Source: Betaproteobacteria bacterium UBA5216
Lineage (GTDB): Bacteria; Pseudomonadota; Gammaproteobacteria; Burkholderiales; SG8-41
Direction: 5' to 3'
DNA: 50,622 bases
Assembly (NCBI GenBank): GCA_002412495.1
Contig: DHVE01000072.1
Coordinates: forward strand, 1-50,622
The notes below the pieces were generated by a model that made no database searches, had not been told where the DNA came from, and saw only the letters and a list, made by a program, of their open reading frames with translations. Below are positions 42,826-50,622 of this stretch, piece by piece. Made by a program: the position numbers and the translations under genes. Position 1 is the stretch's first letter. Each line of letters opens with the position of its first letter.

Positions 42826-43944
42826 TTATAGCCGCCATACCAGTAAACTGATCGCCGCCAGATTCACTGCGTTCAGCCAGAACACCGGCGCCGCGCCCAC
42901 GGCGGCGCCGAGCGCGCCGCAAAATACCGGTATCACCACGCGCGCGACATTGTTGGCGGTGAGACGCAGTCCGGTGACCTCGCCGTTGCGTCCCTCGGGC
43001 GAACGATTAAAAGCGATCATCATCGACAACGGCTGCCCGCAGCCAAGGCCCAGGCCGAGACAGAATGTCAGTGCCAGCATGAAATGCAGGTTTGTCGAAA
43101 ACGGATACGCAGCGAATGCCCCGGCGGCAAATACCACGCAGGCGAACATCACGCGCTCGGCGCGCCAACGTCTCAGCAGCAGCGGCATGGCAAAGCGCGT
43201 GATAAACGCGGCTACCGCGAAAGTGCCGAGCAGCAGTCCGATGGTGGTGGCTGAAAAGTGCAGCGCGTGCGCGTAGACCGGCAGGTAAAACGCGAACAAA
43301 TCCCATGCCGCCACCATCAGGCCGCTGACGATGACAATGCTGCGCACGGCGGGCTGACGCAGCAGATCCAGCGCGCTGCGCTCCTGCTTGCCGGCTTTCT
43401 GCGTGCCGACATAGTTAAATCGGCCGCTTGCCAAGAGTCCGATGATGGGCAGCGCGGCGAACAGCGCCAGCATCAGGAACGCGTACGCGTGACCGAAATG
43501 ATCGATGATCAGTCCCACCGAGACCGGTCCGATAAACGTGGAAACGGAATAACCAATCGACAGATTGCTGAAATTTCGCGCGCGCTGATCGTCGCGGCTT
43601 TGGCCGCCGGTGAGGGTCTGGATCGCCACGTTAAAGAATACAAATCCTGCGCCGGTCAGCACCGCCGTGATTAGCAACGCGCTCATGCCGTGCGAAAAGA
43701 AGCTTGCCAGCATGCCCGCGCACACCAGCACCGCGCCGCCCAGCATGGGCCAGCGCGTGCCCTTGGTGTCGGTCAGCCGCCCGGCATAGATGCCCAGCAT
43801 CAGCGGCACCAGGGCGTACAGCGCGGCCAGCACGCCGATGGTGAGTCCGCCCGCGCCCATTTGCAGCGCGTACAGCGACACCACGAGCTTGCTGCCTATG
43901 TAGCAGGCGTGCAGCGCAATGCTGAAGGCGATAATGAGCCACAT
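42826..43944 (-). CDS. Major facilitator superfamily transporter
   Basis: 372 residues, almost wholly hydrophobic, with 11-12 predicted membrane helices. The loop 2-3 MFS motif is present as AGRLTDTKGTRWPML, and FSNLSIGYSVSTFIGPVSVG corresponds to the helix 5 motif. A central cytoplasmic loop (TQKAGKQERSALDLLRQPAV) separates the two halves. It is slightly short for the family and begins directly at helix 1. The substrate is unknown; the general look is that of drug or metabolite exporters. It lies 79 bp upstream of the interrupted metallopeptidase on the same strand. Confidence 0.9.
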   Translation of the reverse strand: MWLIIAFSIALHACYIGSKLVVSLYALQMGAGGLTIGVLAALYALVPLMLGIYAGRLTDTKGTRWPMLGGAVLVCAGMLASFFSHGMSALLITAVLTGAGFVFFNVAIQTLTGGQSRDDQRARNFSNLSIGYSVSTFIGPVSVGLIIDHFGHAYAFLMLALFAALPIIGLLASGRFNYVGTQKAGKQERSALDLLRQPAVRSIVIVSGLMVAAWDLFAFYLPVYAHALHFSATTIGLLLGTFAVAAFITRFAMPLLLRRWRAERVMFACVVFAAGAFAAYPFSTNLHFMLALTFCLGLGLGCGQPLSMMIAFNRSPEGRNGEVTGLRLTANNVARVVIPVFCGALGAAVGAAPVFWLNAVNLAAISLLVWRL

Positions 43945-44104
43945 CGGCCGAGGATACCTGAATGTCCATGCATGCTGTCGCGCGGATTGTGCTGTTTCAT
44001 ATCCTGAACGGTGGGGCGCGCGGACAAGAATTTGCCTCTGCTATACTTGAAATTACCCCACGTTTCACGCCGCGCGGCATGCGTGTTTTTTGAAAGGAAC
44101 CATC

Positions 44105-45301
44105 ATGAAACAACTCAAACTTCCAGCGGTTTTTATGCGCGGCGGCACCAGCAACGCCGTGGTGTTTCATGCGCGCGATTTGCCACGCGACCGCGCGCAG
44201 TGGGACGAAATTTTTCTCGCGGCGATCGGCAGCCCGGATCCATACGGCCGTCAGCTCGACGGCATGGGGGGCGGCGTATCGTCGGTGTCGAAAGTGTGCG
44301 TGGTGGGGCCGCCCAGCCGGCCGGATGCCGACATCGATTACACCTTCGCCCAGGTGCAGGTGAAAAAATCCGAAGTCGATTACAGCGCCAACTGCGGCAA
44401 CATGTCATCTGCGATGGGGCCGTTCGCGGTGGACGAGGGTTTATTCAAGGCGAGTGGCCGCGAGGCCGTGGTGCGCATTCATAACACCAACACCAAAAAA
44501 ATCATTCAGGCGCGATTCAACATGGATGAAGGCCTGTCCGAGGTGGATGGCGATTTGACGATACCTGGCGTCTCCGGCACCGGTTCGCCGGTGCGGCTGG
44601 AGTTTTTGCAGCCGGGCGGCGCCACTACCGGCAAGTTATTGCCGACCGGCAATGTAACCGATGTGCTTGACGTGCCCGGCGTCGGCAAACTCACCGTGTC
44701 GATGGTGGATGCGGCCAACGCCACTGTGTTTGTGCGCGCCAGGGATATCGGCCTGAAAGGCACGGAAATGCCCGAGGCGCTTGAAGGCAACGCGGAGATC
44801 ATGAAAAAGCTCGGCGCTATCCGTCTGGTGGCCTCCGTTGCAATGGGGATTTCGCCCAATGCCGAAGCGGCGGCAAAAATAATGACCGTGCCGTTTGTCG
44901 GCTTTGTGTCCGAGGCGCAGGACGCCACGCTGCTGACGGGCGAATCAATTCAGGCCGCGGATATTGATCTGACGGCGCGCATGCTGTCGAGTGGTCAGGT
45001 GCATCGCGCCTTGCCGCTGACGGTGTCCTTGTGCACGGCGGTTGCGGCGCGTATCGAAGGCAGCGTGGTGCATCAGGCCGCCCGCCCAACCACCGACGGC
45101 AATGCGCCGATACGCATCGCCATGCCATCCGGCATTTTGACGGTGGCGGCCAATGTGCAGAATAACGACGGCCAATGGCACGCGGAGCAGGGCGCGTTTT
45201 ATCGCACGCAGCGGCGGTTATTCGAGGGTTACGTCTATGTGCGCGCGTCGCGGGTGCCCGGATTGGTGGCGGCAACGCGGGGCAAATTGAAGGCGGCTTG
45301 A
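44105..45301 (+). CDS. PrpF-family isomerase (2-methylaconitate / oxalomesaconate type)
   Basis: 398 residues from ATG 44105, with AAAGGAACC upstream; five extra codons are open to 44090. The PrpF marks are LPAVFMRGGTSNAVVFHARD at the N-terminus, GRQLDGMGGGVSSVSKVCVV, VDYSANCGNMSSAMGPFAVD with the active-site Cys, and FVGFVSEAQD. The fold is a two-domain diaminopimelate-epimerase-like barrel with a Cys/Lys or Cys/Cys acid-base pair. PrpF moves the double bond of 2-methyl-aconitate, while GalD/LigU tautomerise oxalomesaconate in gallate and lignin catabolism. No prpC/prpD is nearby, so an aromatic-acid role is at least as likely. Confidence 0.9.
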   Translation: MKQLKLPAVFMRGGTSNAVVFHARDLPRDRAQWDEIFLAAIGSPDPYGRQLDGMGGGVSSVSKVCVVGPPSRPDADIDYTFAQVQVKKSEVDYSANCGNMSSAMGPFAVDEGLFKASGREAVVRIHNTNTKKIIQARFNMDEGLSEVDGDLTIPGVSGTGSPVRLEFLQPGGATTGKLLPTGNVTDVLDVPGVGKLTVSMVDAANATVFVRARDIGLKGTEMPEALEGNAEIMKKLGAIRLVASVAMGISPNAEAAAKIMTVPFVGFVSEAQDATLLTGESIQAADIDLTARMLSSGQVHRALPLTVSLCTAVAARIEGSVVHQAARPTTDGNAPIRIAMPSGILTVAANVQNNDGQWHAEQGAFYRTQRRLFEGYVYVRASRVPGLVAATRGKLKAA

Positions 45302-45331
45302 TAGAACCACAACATTTGGCTTCGTTGTTCC

Positions 45332-45365
45332 CACTGTTGTTCCCGCTTGTGCGGGAACAACAGTG
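45332..45365. terminator. Perfect 15-bp hairpin between convergent genes
   Basis: CACTGTTGTTCCCGC, loop TTGT, GCGGGAACAACAGTG. It stands between the stops of the PrpF-like and hydrolase genes and would stop transcription from either side, although it lacks U-tracts. It belongs to the TTCCCGC/GCGGGAA kind of dispersed repeat. Confidence 0.6.
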
Positions 45366-45375
45366 AGCAGGGAAT

Positions 45376-46248
45376 TTATTTTTTCGCTTTAACCACGGAT
45401 CGCGCGTCCCGTGGCTTCCATCTCCCGCCGTCCACCAGCGTCAGAAAATCCAGCACGTTGCGGTTGAATGCGTCGGGTTCCTCGGTGTTCACCGTGTGAC
45501 CCGCCGACGGGCAGATCCACAGCCGCGCGTTCAGGGAGGTTTGCTTGATGAACAGCGCGGGGCCGATACTGTTGTCGTCTTCGTCTCCGGCGATCACCAT
45601 CAGCGGCGGACGGTATTTTCGTAGTGCGTTTTCCAACTGATAAATCGGCGGCCGTTTCGCCTGCACGCCGCGCTGCACATTGGCGAGGCCGGTTGCGGAA
45701 TGGCTTTCGTGGATGCGGCGAAATTCCGCGAAGCCACGCGGGTCTTTTAGCATCTGCGGAATGCGGCCTGCCGCGAAGCCGCGCTCGCGCACGGCGGCGG
45801 GCATGCCCAGGGTTTCAAACAGGCGGGCGTTGTCTTCGGTGGCACACAGAAACGCCGCGCGTGTTACAGGGTTTGATCCCGCGCCGGCACCCACCGTCGT
45901 GACCGATAGCGCCATCGACGGATAACGCATGCCGAACTGCAGCGATGAATAGGCACCCATCGAGCAGCCCACCACGTGCGCGTTCTTGAGGCGCAGATGG
46001 CGCAGCACATCGGCAATGTCATCGACCGCGGTTTGCCAGGAATATTTCGCGCGCGCCTTGGGCACGTCCGACGGCGGATAGCCGCGCGCGCAAAACGTAA
46101 CGCAGCGATAGCGCCGCGAGAAAAAACGCACCTGCAATTCCCAACTACGGTAGTCGCCGGAAAACTCGTGCACGAAAATCAGCGGCACGCCATTGCCGGT
46201 TTCCTCGAAATAGAGCTGGGTGCCGTCGCGGGCGGTAGCGTGTGGCAT
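45376..46248 (-). CDS. Alpha/beta-hydrolase
   Basis: 290 residues, cytosolic. The nucleophile elbow VVGCSMGAYSS places Ser96; the acid is in MVIAGDEDDNS and the base is the His in PSAGHTVNTEEP. The oxyanion region is PLIFVHEFSGDYRSW; the usual HG is HE here. FCARGYPPSD matches the strand-4 turn of the epoxide-hydrolase/3-oxoadipate enol-lactonase group. The substrate is probably an ester or lactone. It starts 76 bp downstream of the Bug gene on the same strand, across a short AT-rich gap with repeated ATAAAAACA, and AAGGAACCC precedes ATG 46248. Confidence 0.9.
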   Translation of the reverse strand: MPHATARDGTQLYFEETGNGVPLIFVHEFSGDYRSWELQVRFFSRRYRCVTFCARGYPPSDVPKARAKYSWQTAVDDIADVLRHLRLKNAHVVGCSMGAYSSLQFGMRYPSMALSVTTVGAGAGSNPVTRAAFLCATEDNARLFETLGMPAAVRERGFAAGRIPQMLKDPRGFAEFRRIHESHSATGLANVQRGVQAKRPPIYQLENALRKYRPPLMVIAGDEDDNSIGPALFIKQTSLNARLWICPSAGHTVNTEEPDAFNRNVLDFLTLVDGGRWKPRDARSVVKAKK

Positions 46249-46324
46249 GATGGGTTCCTTATAAAAACAGCAATAAAAACAGATGTTTGCGATATATGTT
46301 TGCGGGCGGCCAATTCACATGGGA

Positions 46325-47326
46325 TTACTCTACCCGTACGCCTGCCGCCCTGACTACTTTGCTCCACTTGGCTATTTCCGCGTGCAGATGATCGCCGAAT
46401 GCTTCCGGATTTTTGTCCACCCGTTCCGCGCCCAACGCGGCGAAGCGGTCGCGTGCATCGGGTTCGCGCAGTCCGCGCGTTACTTCGGTGTAGAGCCGCT
46501 GCACGATCTCGCGCGGCGTGCCGGCGGGCGCGAGCAAGCCGTACCACGCGCTGACTTCATATCCTTTCAAACCCGATTCCGACAGCGTGGGTATGTCCGG
46601 CGCGCTGGGTTGCCGGTTCAGCGTGGTTACCGCGAGCGGGTGCAGACGCTTGCCGCGTATCGCCGTTAATCCCGTGGACAGACTATCGAACAGCATCGAG
46701 ACTTGTCCGCCGATGGTGTCGGTTTGCGCGGGCGCCATGCCTTTGTAGGGAACATGCGTGACCTTCACGCCGGCCATCATGTTGAAGAGTTCACCCGCCA
46801 GATGCCCGGCGGTGCCGTTGCCTGCCGAGGCGAACAGCAGGGTTCCCGGCTTTTGTTTCGCCAGCGCGAGCAGTTCCCGCACGCTGCGCGCGGGCACCGA
46901 GGGATGCACCAGCAGAATGTGGCCGACCGAGGCATAAAGGCTCACGGGCGCAAAGTCGCGCAGCACGTCGTACGGCAGCTTCGGGTAGATGCTGGGATTC
47001 ACCGCGATTGAAAACGACGGCACCATCAGCGTGTAGCCGTCGGGCGGCGATTTGGCCACAACATCCGCGCCGATATTGCCGCTGGCGCCGGGGCGCGCAT
47101 CAACGATGATGGGCTGTCCCCACGCGGCGGTGAGTTTCTGGCCGATCAGCCGCGCGTAAATGTCGGTGGGGCCGCCGGGCGCGAAACCGACGACGATGCG
47201 TATCGGTTTGGCGGGGTACGACTGTGCGTGCGCGTTGTTTGCGAACAACGCCAGCGCGGGCAGTGTTGCGCATGTCAGGCGTTTCAGTCCGGCGAATACA
47301 TTTTGTGACGCAACAACTGGGCGCAT
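46325..47326 (-). CDS. Bug/TctC-family periplasmic solute-binding protein (copy 3)
   Basis: 333 residues from ATG 47326, with AGGAAA eight bases upstream; the open frame is 11 codons longer. The signal peptide runs to about residue 35 (ends AHA). Family marks are IRIVVGFAPGGPTDIYARLI, IIVDARPGASGNIGADVVAK, HVPYKGMAPAQTDTIGGQVS and IPTLSESGLKGYEVSAWYG. It is 17 bp after the ABC-type binding protein gene, so two unrelated kinds of binding protein are cotranscribed. No membrane transport gene is nearby. Confidence 0.93.
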   Translation of the reverse strand: MRPVVASQNVFAGLKRLTCATLPALALFANNAHAQSYPAKPIRIVVGFAPGGPTDIYARLIGQKLTAAWGQPIIVDARPGASGNIGADVVAKSPPDGYTLMVPSFSIAVNPSIYPKLPYDVLRDFAPVSLYASVGHILLVHPSVPARSVRELLALAKQKPGTLLFASAGNGTAGHLAGELFNMMAGVKVTHVPYKGMAPAQTDTIGGQVSMLFDSLSTGLTAIRGKRLHPLAVTTLNRQPSAPDIPTLSESGLKGYEVSAWYGLLAPAGTPREIVQRLYTEVTRGLREPDARDRFAALGAERVDKNPEAFGDHLHAEIAKWSKVVRAAGVRVE

Positions 47327-47343
47327 AAAAAAATTTCCTGAAT

Positions 47344-48486
47344 TTATTGCAAAACCCACTGGCCGTTTTGCACGCGAAATATCGACAGCAGACCTTGCTT
47401 GATGTCGCCGTTACGGTCAAATTCAATATCAGCGGTCACGCCGTCGTGACGCATTGCGCGCAAGGCCGAAATATACTGGGCCGGATCACTGCTATTGGCC
47501 TTTTGCATGGCCGCCGCGAGCATCATCACGCTATCGTAAAAGTAGGGTGCATACAGACCTATCGCCTGTTGATGGCGCTGGCGATACCGTTCGGCGAACG
47601 CTTTGCCGCCAGGGCGTTTTTCCAGCGCGGCGCCCGGCGTGGAGGCGATGTGCCCCTCGGCGGCCTGTCCCGCCAGTTGCAGAAATTTTGTGGTGTTGAG
47701 CGTTTCACCACCGAGCAGCGGCACGCCGAGCCCGAGTTCCTTCATTTGCCGTGCCATGGGACCGGCCTGCGCATCGTAGCCGCCAAAAAATACCGCCTGC
47801 ACCGGCAACGATTTGAGCAAGGTGATCAGCGAGCGAAACTCGATGTCCTTATCGGTGACATGCTCGCGGCGCAGGATGGCGCCGCCGGATTTTTTCACCG
47901 TGGCGGTAAAGGCGTCGGCCAGCCCCTGACCGTACGCGGATTGATCGTCCACCACGGCAAAGCGCGACAGTTTCAGTTGCCGCACCGCATGTTCGCCCAG
48001 CGCTGCGCCTTGCCGGTCATCATCGGCCATCACTCGAAATGCGGTCTTGAAACCCTGGCGCGTGTATTTGACGTTGGTGGAAACGGACAGTTGCGGGATG
48101 CCCGCGTCGTGGTAAATGCGTGACGCGGGAATCGTCACGCTGGAATTGAAGTGTCCGACCATGCCGCGGATGCGCGCATCCACCAGTTGTTGCGCGACGA
48201 TGGCGCCGGTGCGCGGGTCGGCCTGATCGTCGGCGGAGACGAGTTCGAACTTGACCGGCTTGCCGGCGATGCGGATGTTTCGCGTATTGAGTTCGTCAAT
48301 CGCCAACTGCGCGCCATTCTGGTTGTCTTTGCCGTAGTGCGCCTGCGGGCCGCTGAGCGGCGAGGCAAAGCCGATTTTGATCGCTGTAACGGACGATGGT
48401 GATTGCGCAAACACACCAGTGGCGAGCGACAACGCGGCGGCAGCCAGCAGCACCACAAGTTTTTTCGGATTAACGGCGAACGGCAT
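47344..48486 (-). CDS. Branched-chain amino-acid-type ABC substrate-binding protein
   Basis: 380 residues from ATG 48486. The frame stays open to 48639, but a classical signal peptide begins at this ATG (cleavage after VFA, about residue 27). It has the Leu/Ile/Val-binding (Peripla_BP_6) pattern: IKIGFASPLSGPQAHYGKDN, GAQLAIDELN, ADDQADPRTGAIVAQQLVD, FFGGYDAQAGPMARQMKELG and YAPYFYDSVMMLAAAM. Members bind amino acids, amides or aromatic acids. The LivH/M/G/F transporter genes are missing. It is the first gene of the run 48486-45376 and is divergent from the amidase. Confidence 0.93.
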   Translation of the reverse strand: MPFAVNPKKLVVLLAAAALSLATGVFAQSPSSVTAIKIGFASPLSGPQAHYGKDNQNGAQLAIDELNTRNIRIAGKPVKFELVSADDQADPRTGAIVAQQLVDARIRGMVGHFNSSVTIPASRIYHDAGIPQLSVSTNVKYTRQGFKTAFRVMADDDRQGAALGEHAVRQLKLSRFAVVDDQSAYGQGLADAFTATVKKSGGAILRREHVTDKDIEFRSLITLLKSLPVQAVFFGGYDAQAGPMARQMKELGLGVPLLGGETLNTTKFLQLAGQAAEGHIASTPGAALEKRPGGKAFAERYRQRHQQAIGLYAPYFYDSVMMLAAAMQKANSSDPAQYISALRAMRHDGVTADIEFDRNGDIKQGLLSIFRVQNGQWVLQ

Positions 48487-48727
48487 GATGATGGGACAAA
48501 TGAAGCACGGGGTGACAAGGCAAGCGTCGAAAAACAGTGTAGCACTTCGCTTTTGTGTCGCAGCGACAGCGGCAGGAGGCAATGCGCACGCTGCAACCGC
48601 CGGGCATGGCAGAATGATGTGGACGATGATGCGCAACATACACCGTGTTCAACGCGGACGGGATTTTACGTATCATGCCAATCGCGGGAATGCAATATAA
48701 CCCTATGTTATTAAAAGAGTTTTTATC
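48487..48727. promoter_or_regulatory. Divergent control region between binding protein and amidase
   Basis: About 240 bp without a credible gene. Near the amidase it holds TAACCCTATGTT (48698-48709), shared exactly with the region before moxR, and an A/T-rich ATTAAAAGAGTTTTTATC just before the ATG. It probably carries both promoters; I cannot place -35 boxes with confidence. Confidence 0.45.
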
Positions 48728-49999
48728 ATGGCGCTAAACCAGCTTTCGATAGCCGACGCGCACGCGCAAATGAGCGCGGGCAAACTGACCGCCGTGCAAT
48801 TGGCGGAGGCGTGCCTCGCGCGCATCGCCGCACGCGAGCCGGACGTGCGCGCGTGGGTGCATGTCAACGCCGATGACGCGCTGGCGCAGGCACGCGCGCG
48901 TGATGCGGAGCCACGGCGCAGCGCACTGCACGGCATACCCGTTGGCATCAAGGACATCATCGACGTGGCGAACATGCCCGCCGAGTATGGCTCGCCGATT
49001 TATGCCGGCAATCGGGCGCGCACCGATGCCGCGTGCGTGGCGGCGCTGCGCAAGGGCGGCGCGATCATCCTGGGCAAAACGGTGACCACCGAATTCGCCA
49101 TGCGTCATCCTAACAAAACACGCAACCCGCACAATCTTGCGCATACGCCGGGGGGATCGTCGAGCGGATCGGCGGCCGGCGTGGCGGATTTCATGATGCC
49201 GCTGGGGCTCGGCACGCAGACCGGCGGCTCGGTCCTGCGGCCGTCGTCGTACTGTGGCGTGGTGGGATTCAAGCCGTCGTTTTGCGTGATCAATCGAGCG
49301 GGGGTAAAGCCGAACTCCGAATCACTGGATACCGTGGGGCTGATCGCGCGCGGCGTGGACGATATCGCGCTGAGCCTGCCGGTGGTGACCGAGTGCGCGG
49401 CACCCGCGGTGGCGGCGGCCGGCAAGCCGCGCATCGCCTTTTGCCGCACGCCGCAATGGCCATCGGCCGGCGCGGCCACGATCGCGGTGATCGAAGCCGC
49501 CGCGCAAACGCTGGCGCGCGCCGGCGCCCACGTGACCGAGTTCGCGTTGCCGCCCGCGTTTGACGCCATGGCCGCCGCGCATGGCGTGATCAACGACTAC
49601 GAAGCTTATCGCGCGCTGAGCCATGAACTGCGCACCGCGCCCGAAAAAATCAGTGCGTCATTACAGCCGCGCCTGCCGCGCTGGGCCGCCACCACCATCG
49701 AGGCTTACGTGAACGCGCAAAATACCGTGGCGGATTGCCAGCGCCAGCTGCGCGATGTGTTCCGCGATTACGACGCGCTGCTGGTGCCCAGCGCACCGGG
49801 CGAAGCGCCGGTCACGCTGAACAGCACCGGCGAGGCCACCTTCAATGCGATCTGGACGGCCCTGCATGTGCCCGCGATCACGCTGCCCGCGGGCACGGGG
49901 CCGGCGGGCTTGCCGGTGGGCGTGCAACTCGTCGGTGCCTATGGCGCGGATTATGCATTGCTGGCGTGCGCCGCGTGGGTGCATGCCGCGCTGCGCTGA
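48728..49999 (+). CDS. Amidase-signature-family hydrolase
   Basis: 423 residues. The amidase-signature Ser-cisSer-Lys triad is complete: Lys75 in GIPVGIKDIID, the GGSSSGSAAG serine run at 142-151 (cis-Ser about 144), and nucleophile Ser168 in GTQTGGSVLRP. The ALPAGTGPAGLPVGVQLVG ending, read here as ITLPAGTGPAGLPVGVQLVG, is typical. It hydrolyses a carboxamide to acid and ammonia. It has neither GatB nor GatC beside it and is not GatA-like in context. Gene neighbours point to degradation of an imported amide or N-containing ring product. Confidence 0.93.
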   Translation: MALNQLSIADAHAQMSAGKLTAVQLAEACLARIAAREPDVRAWVHVNADDALAQARARDAEPRRSALHGIPVGIKDIIDVANMPAEYGSPIYAGNRARTDAACVAALRKGGAIILGKTVTTEFAMRHPNKTRNPHNLAHTPGGSSSGSAAGVADFMMPLGLGTQTGGSVLRPSSYCGVVGFKPSFCVINRAGVKPNSESLDTVGLIARGVDDIALSLPVVTECAAPAVAAAGKPRIAFCRTPQWPSAGAATIAVIEAAAQTLARAGAHVTEFALPPAFDAMAAAHGVINDYEAYRALSHELRTAPEKISASLQPRLPRWAATTIEAYVNAQNTVADCQRQLRDVFRDYDALLVPSAPGEAPVTLNSTGEATFNAIWTALHVPAITLPAGTGPAGLPVGVQLVGAYGADYALLACAAWVHAALR

Positions 50000-50143
50000 T
50001 TAGAGCTTCAACAACCGCTGCGCATTGCCGCCGAGAATCAGATCGCGCTCGCGCGCGCTGAACTCGGTGAGCTTGTCGACAAAATCCACCGGCCGCACGT
50101 AGAGCATGTCGGCGGACGAATTACAGCGGCTGAATTGCCCCGC
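50000..50143 (-). pseudogene. C-terminal remnant of an amidohydrolase gene
   Basis: The minus strand here reads SSADMLYVRPVDFVDKLTEF and then SARERDLILGGNAQRLLKL before a TAA that lies directly next to the amidase stop. LILGGNAQRLL is the closing helix of amidohydrolase-2 (TIM-barrel) enzymes (compare DNPARLYGF at the end of the 15628-16500 gene). Upstream the frame runs into the terminator of the next gene, so about 250 residues are missing. From its first ATG (50107) only 35 residues remain. Confidence 0.7.
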
Positions 50144-50146
50144 TAC

Positions 50147-50178
50147 AAAAAAAGCCGGCCCAATCATGGGCCGGCTTT
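50147..50178 (-). terminator. Rho-independent terminator after the glycine-zipper gene
   Basis: On the minus strand: AAAGCCGGCCCA, loop TGAT, TGGGCCGGCTTT, then further T residues. A perfect 12-bp stem with a seven-T end, about 50 bp after the stop at 50228. Confidence 0.93.
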
Positions 50179-50227
50179 GGGATGGACCGTGGTTGAGCGC
50201 GACGGATCGTGAATGACCGCTGCGGCG

Positions 50228-50622
50228 TTATCGCACGATGGCTGACGGGGGCGGCGGCGCGGATCCCGGGGGCGGCGGCGCATAGTATTGGGGTTGCGGC
50301 GCTGCCTGCTGTTGCGGCGGCGGAGGCGGCGGGTTGTAGGCCGGAGCCTGTTGCGTGTAATACGGTTGCTGCGCGGGTTGCGTCTGAACCTGACGCGCCA
50401 TGCCGGCGGGCACCGGCACGCGATGGCCCTTGGCGTACATGCATTGCACGTAGCCGTTGTCGTAGCGGCGCTGCACGGCATAACCGGATTGATCGCCGGC
50501 GGAGGCGCCCGCCAAGGCGCCAAAGAGCAGACCGACGCCCGCGCCGGTGGCCGCGCCACGCGAGTTGCCGCCGATGGCGGCGCCCGCCACGGCACCGACC
50601 GCGGTGCCGACTGCCGCGCTCT
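50228..50622 (-). CDS. Glycine-zipper protein, N-terminus cut by window edge
   Basis: 131 residues are visible; the frame is open to the window end, so the start and any signal peptide or lipobox are missing. The first 55 residues form a glycine zipper (AAVGTAVGAVAGAAIGG, then AATGAGVGLLFGALAGASAG), a small-residue membrane-spanning or oligomerising element. RRYDNGYVQCMYAKGHRVPV follows, then a low-complexity Pro/Gln/Tyr tail. Proteins of this build are usually envelope proteins or lipoproteins of unknown role. GTG 50590 is within the zipper and is not the true start. Confidence 0.8.
   Translation of the reverse strand, partial: SAAVGTAVGAVAGAAIGGNSRGAATGAGVGLLFGALAGASAGDQSGYAVQRRYDNGYVQCMYAKGHRVPVPAGMARQVQTQPAQQPYYTQQAPAYNPPPPPPQQQAAPQPQYYAPPPPGSAPPPPSAIVR

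Overview
The window is about 50.6 kb of GC-rich bacterial chromosome that I read as betaproteobacterial, probably Burkholderiales or a near relative. The main evidence is gene order I know from that class: nadE-glnB; trxB divergent from the ftsK-lolA-rarA-(serS) run; surE-pcm-nlpD; moxR-DUF58-tgpA; and Mth938-family gene / alanine aminotransferase / hom / thrC. Several Bug (TctC-type) periplasmic binding proteins, a hallmark of Burkholderiales, support this. I see no rRNA, tRNA, CRISPR array, insertion sequence or prophage.

Layout. 1-3381 (minus): a truncated SulP anion transporter carrying STAS and cyclic-nucleotide-binding domains, then a FemAB-like acyltransferase. 3491-8972: nadE and PII (glnB), Smr protein, trxB, a Crp/Fnr regulator and a secreted FecR-domain protein closed by a strong terminator. 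9077-14195: ftsK, a DUF4124 protein, lolA and rarA. 14196-17516 separates rarA from serS, which are neighbours in many relatives. It holds decayed low-GC DNA, a BrnT-like toxin/antitoxin pair, an amidohydrolase and a Bug protein, and looks like an accessory insertion. 17660-18952 is serS.

19075-24014 is a catabolic block: a Rieske ring-hydroxylating oxygenase translationally coupled to a Bug protein, facing a CaiB/BaiF CoA-transferase and an acyl-CoA dehydrogenase. 24258-26724 is surE-pcm-nlpD without rpoS next to it. 26737-30718 (minus) is moxR-DUF58-tgpA. 30820-36197 holds a histone-deacetylase-like hydrolase, an Mth938 protein and the alanine/threonine genes. 36348-39245 is a large soluble multi-PAS hybrid histidine kinase. 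It is followed by nadC, a membrane-anchored GltB-like FMN protein, a zinc metallopeptidase gene broken by an in-frame TAG, and an MFS transporter. 44105-50143 is a second catabolic block: PrpF-like isomerase, alpha/beta hydrolase, Bug protein, branched-chain-type ABC binding protein, amidase and the tail of a lost amidohydrolase. The right edge is a truncated glycine-zipper protein.

How it fits together. Housekeeping modules (NAD synthesis by NadE and NadC, nitrogen signalling by PII, division and outer-membrane biogenesis, threonine synthesis) alternate with small cassettes that look built to bind and degrade organic acids, amides or aromatics. The binding proteins in these cassettes have no membrane partners in the window. 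Intergenic gaps are rich in short palindromic dispersed repeats of at least four kinds. The least explained pieces are the 14.2-15.1 kb decayed segment, the BrnT-like pair with an unusual partner, the amber-interrupted metallopeptidase, and the second catabolic block.
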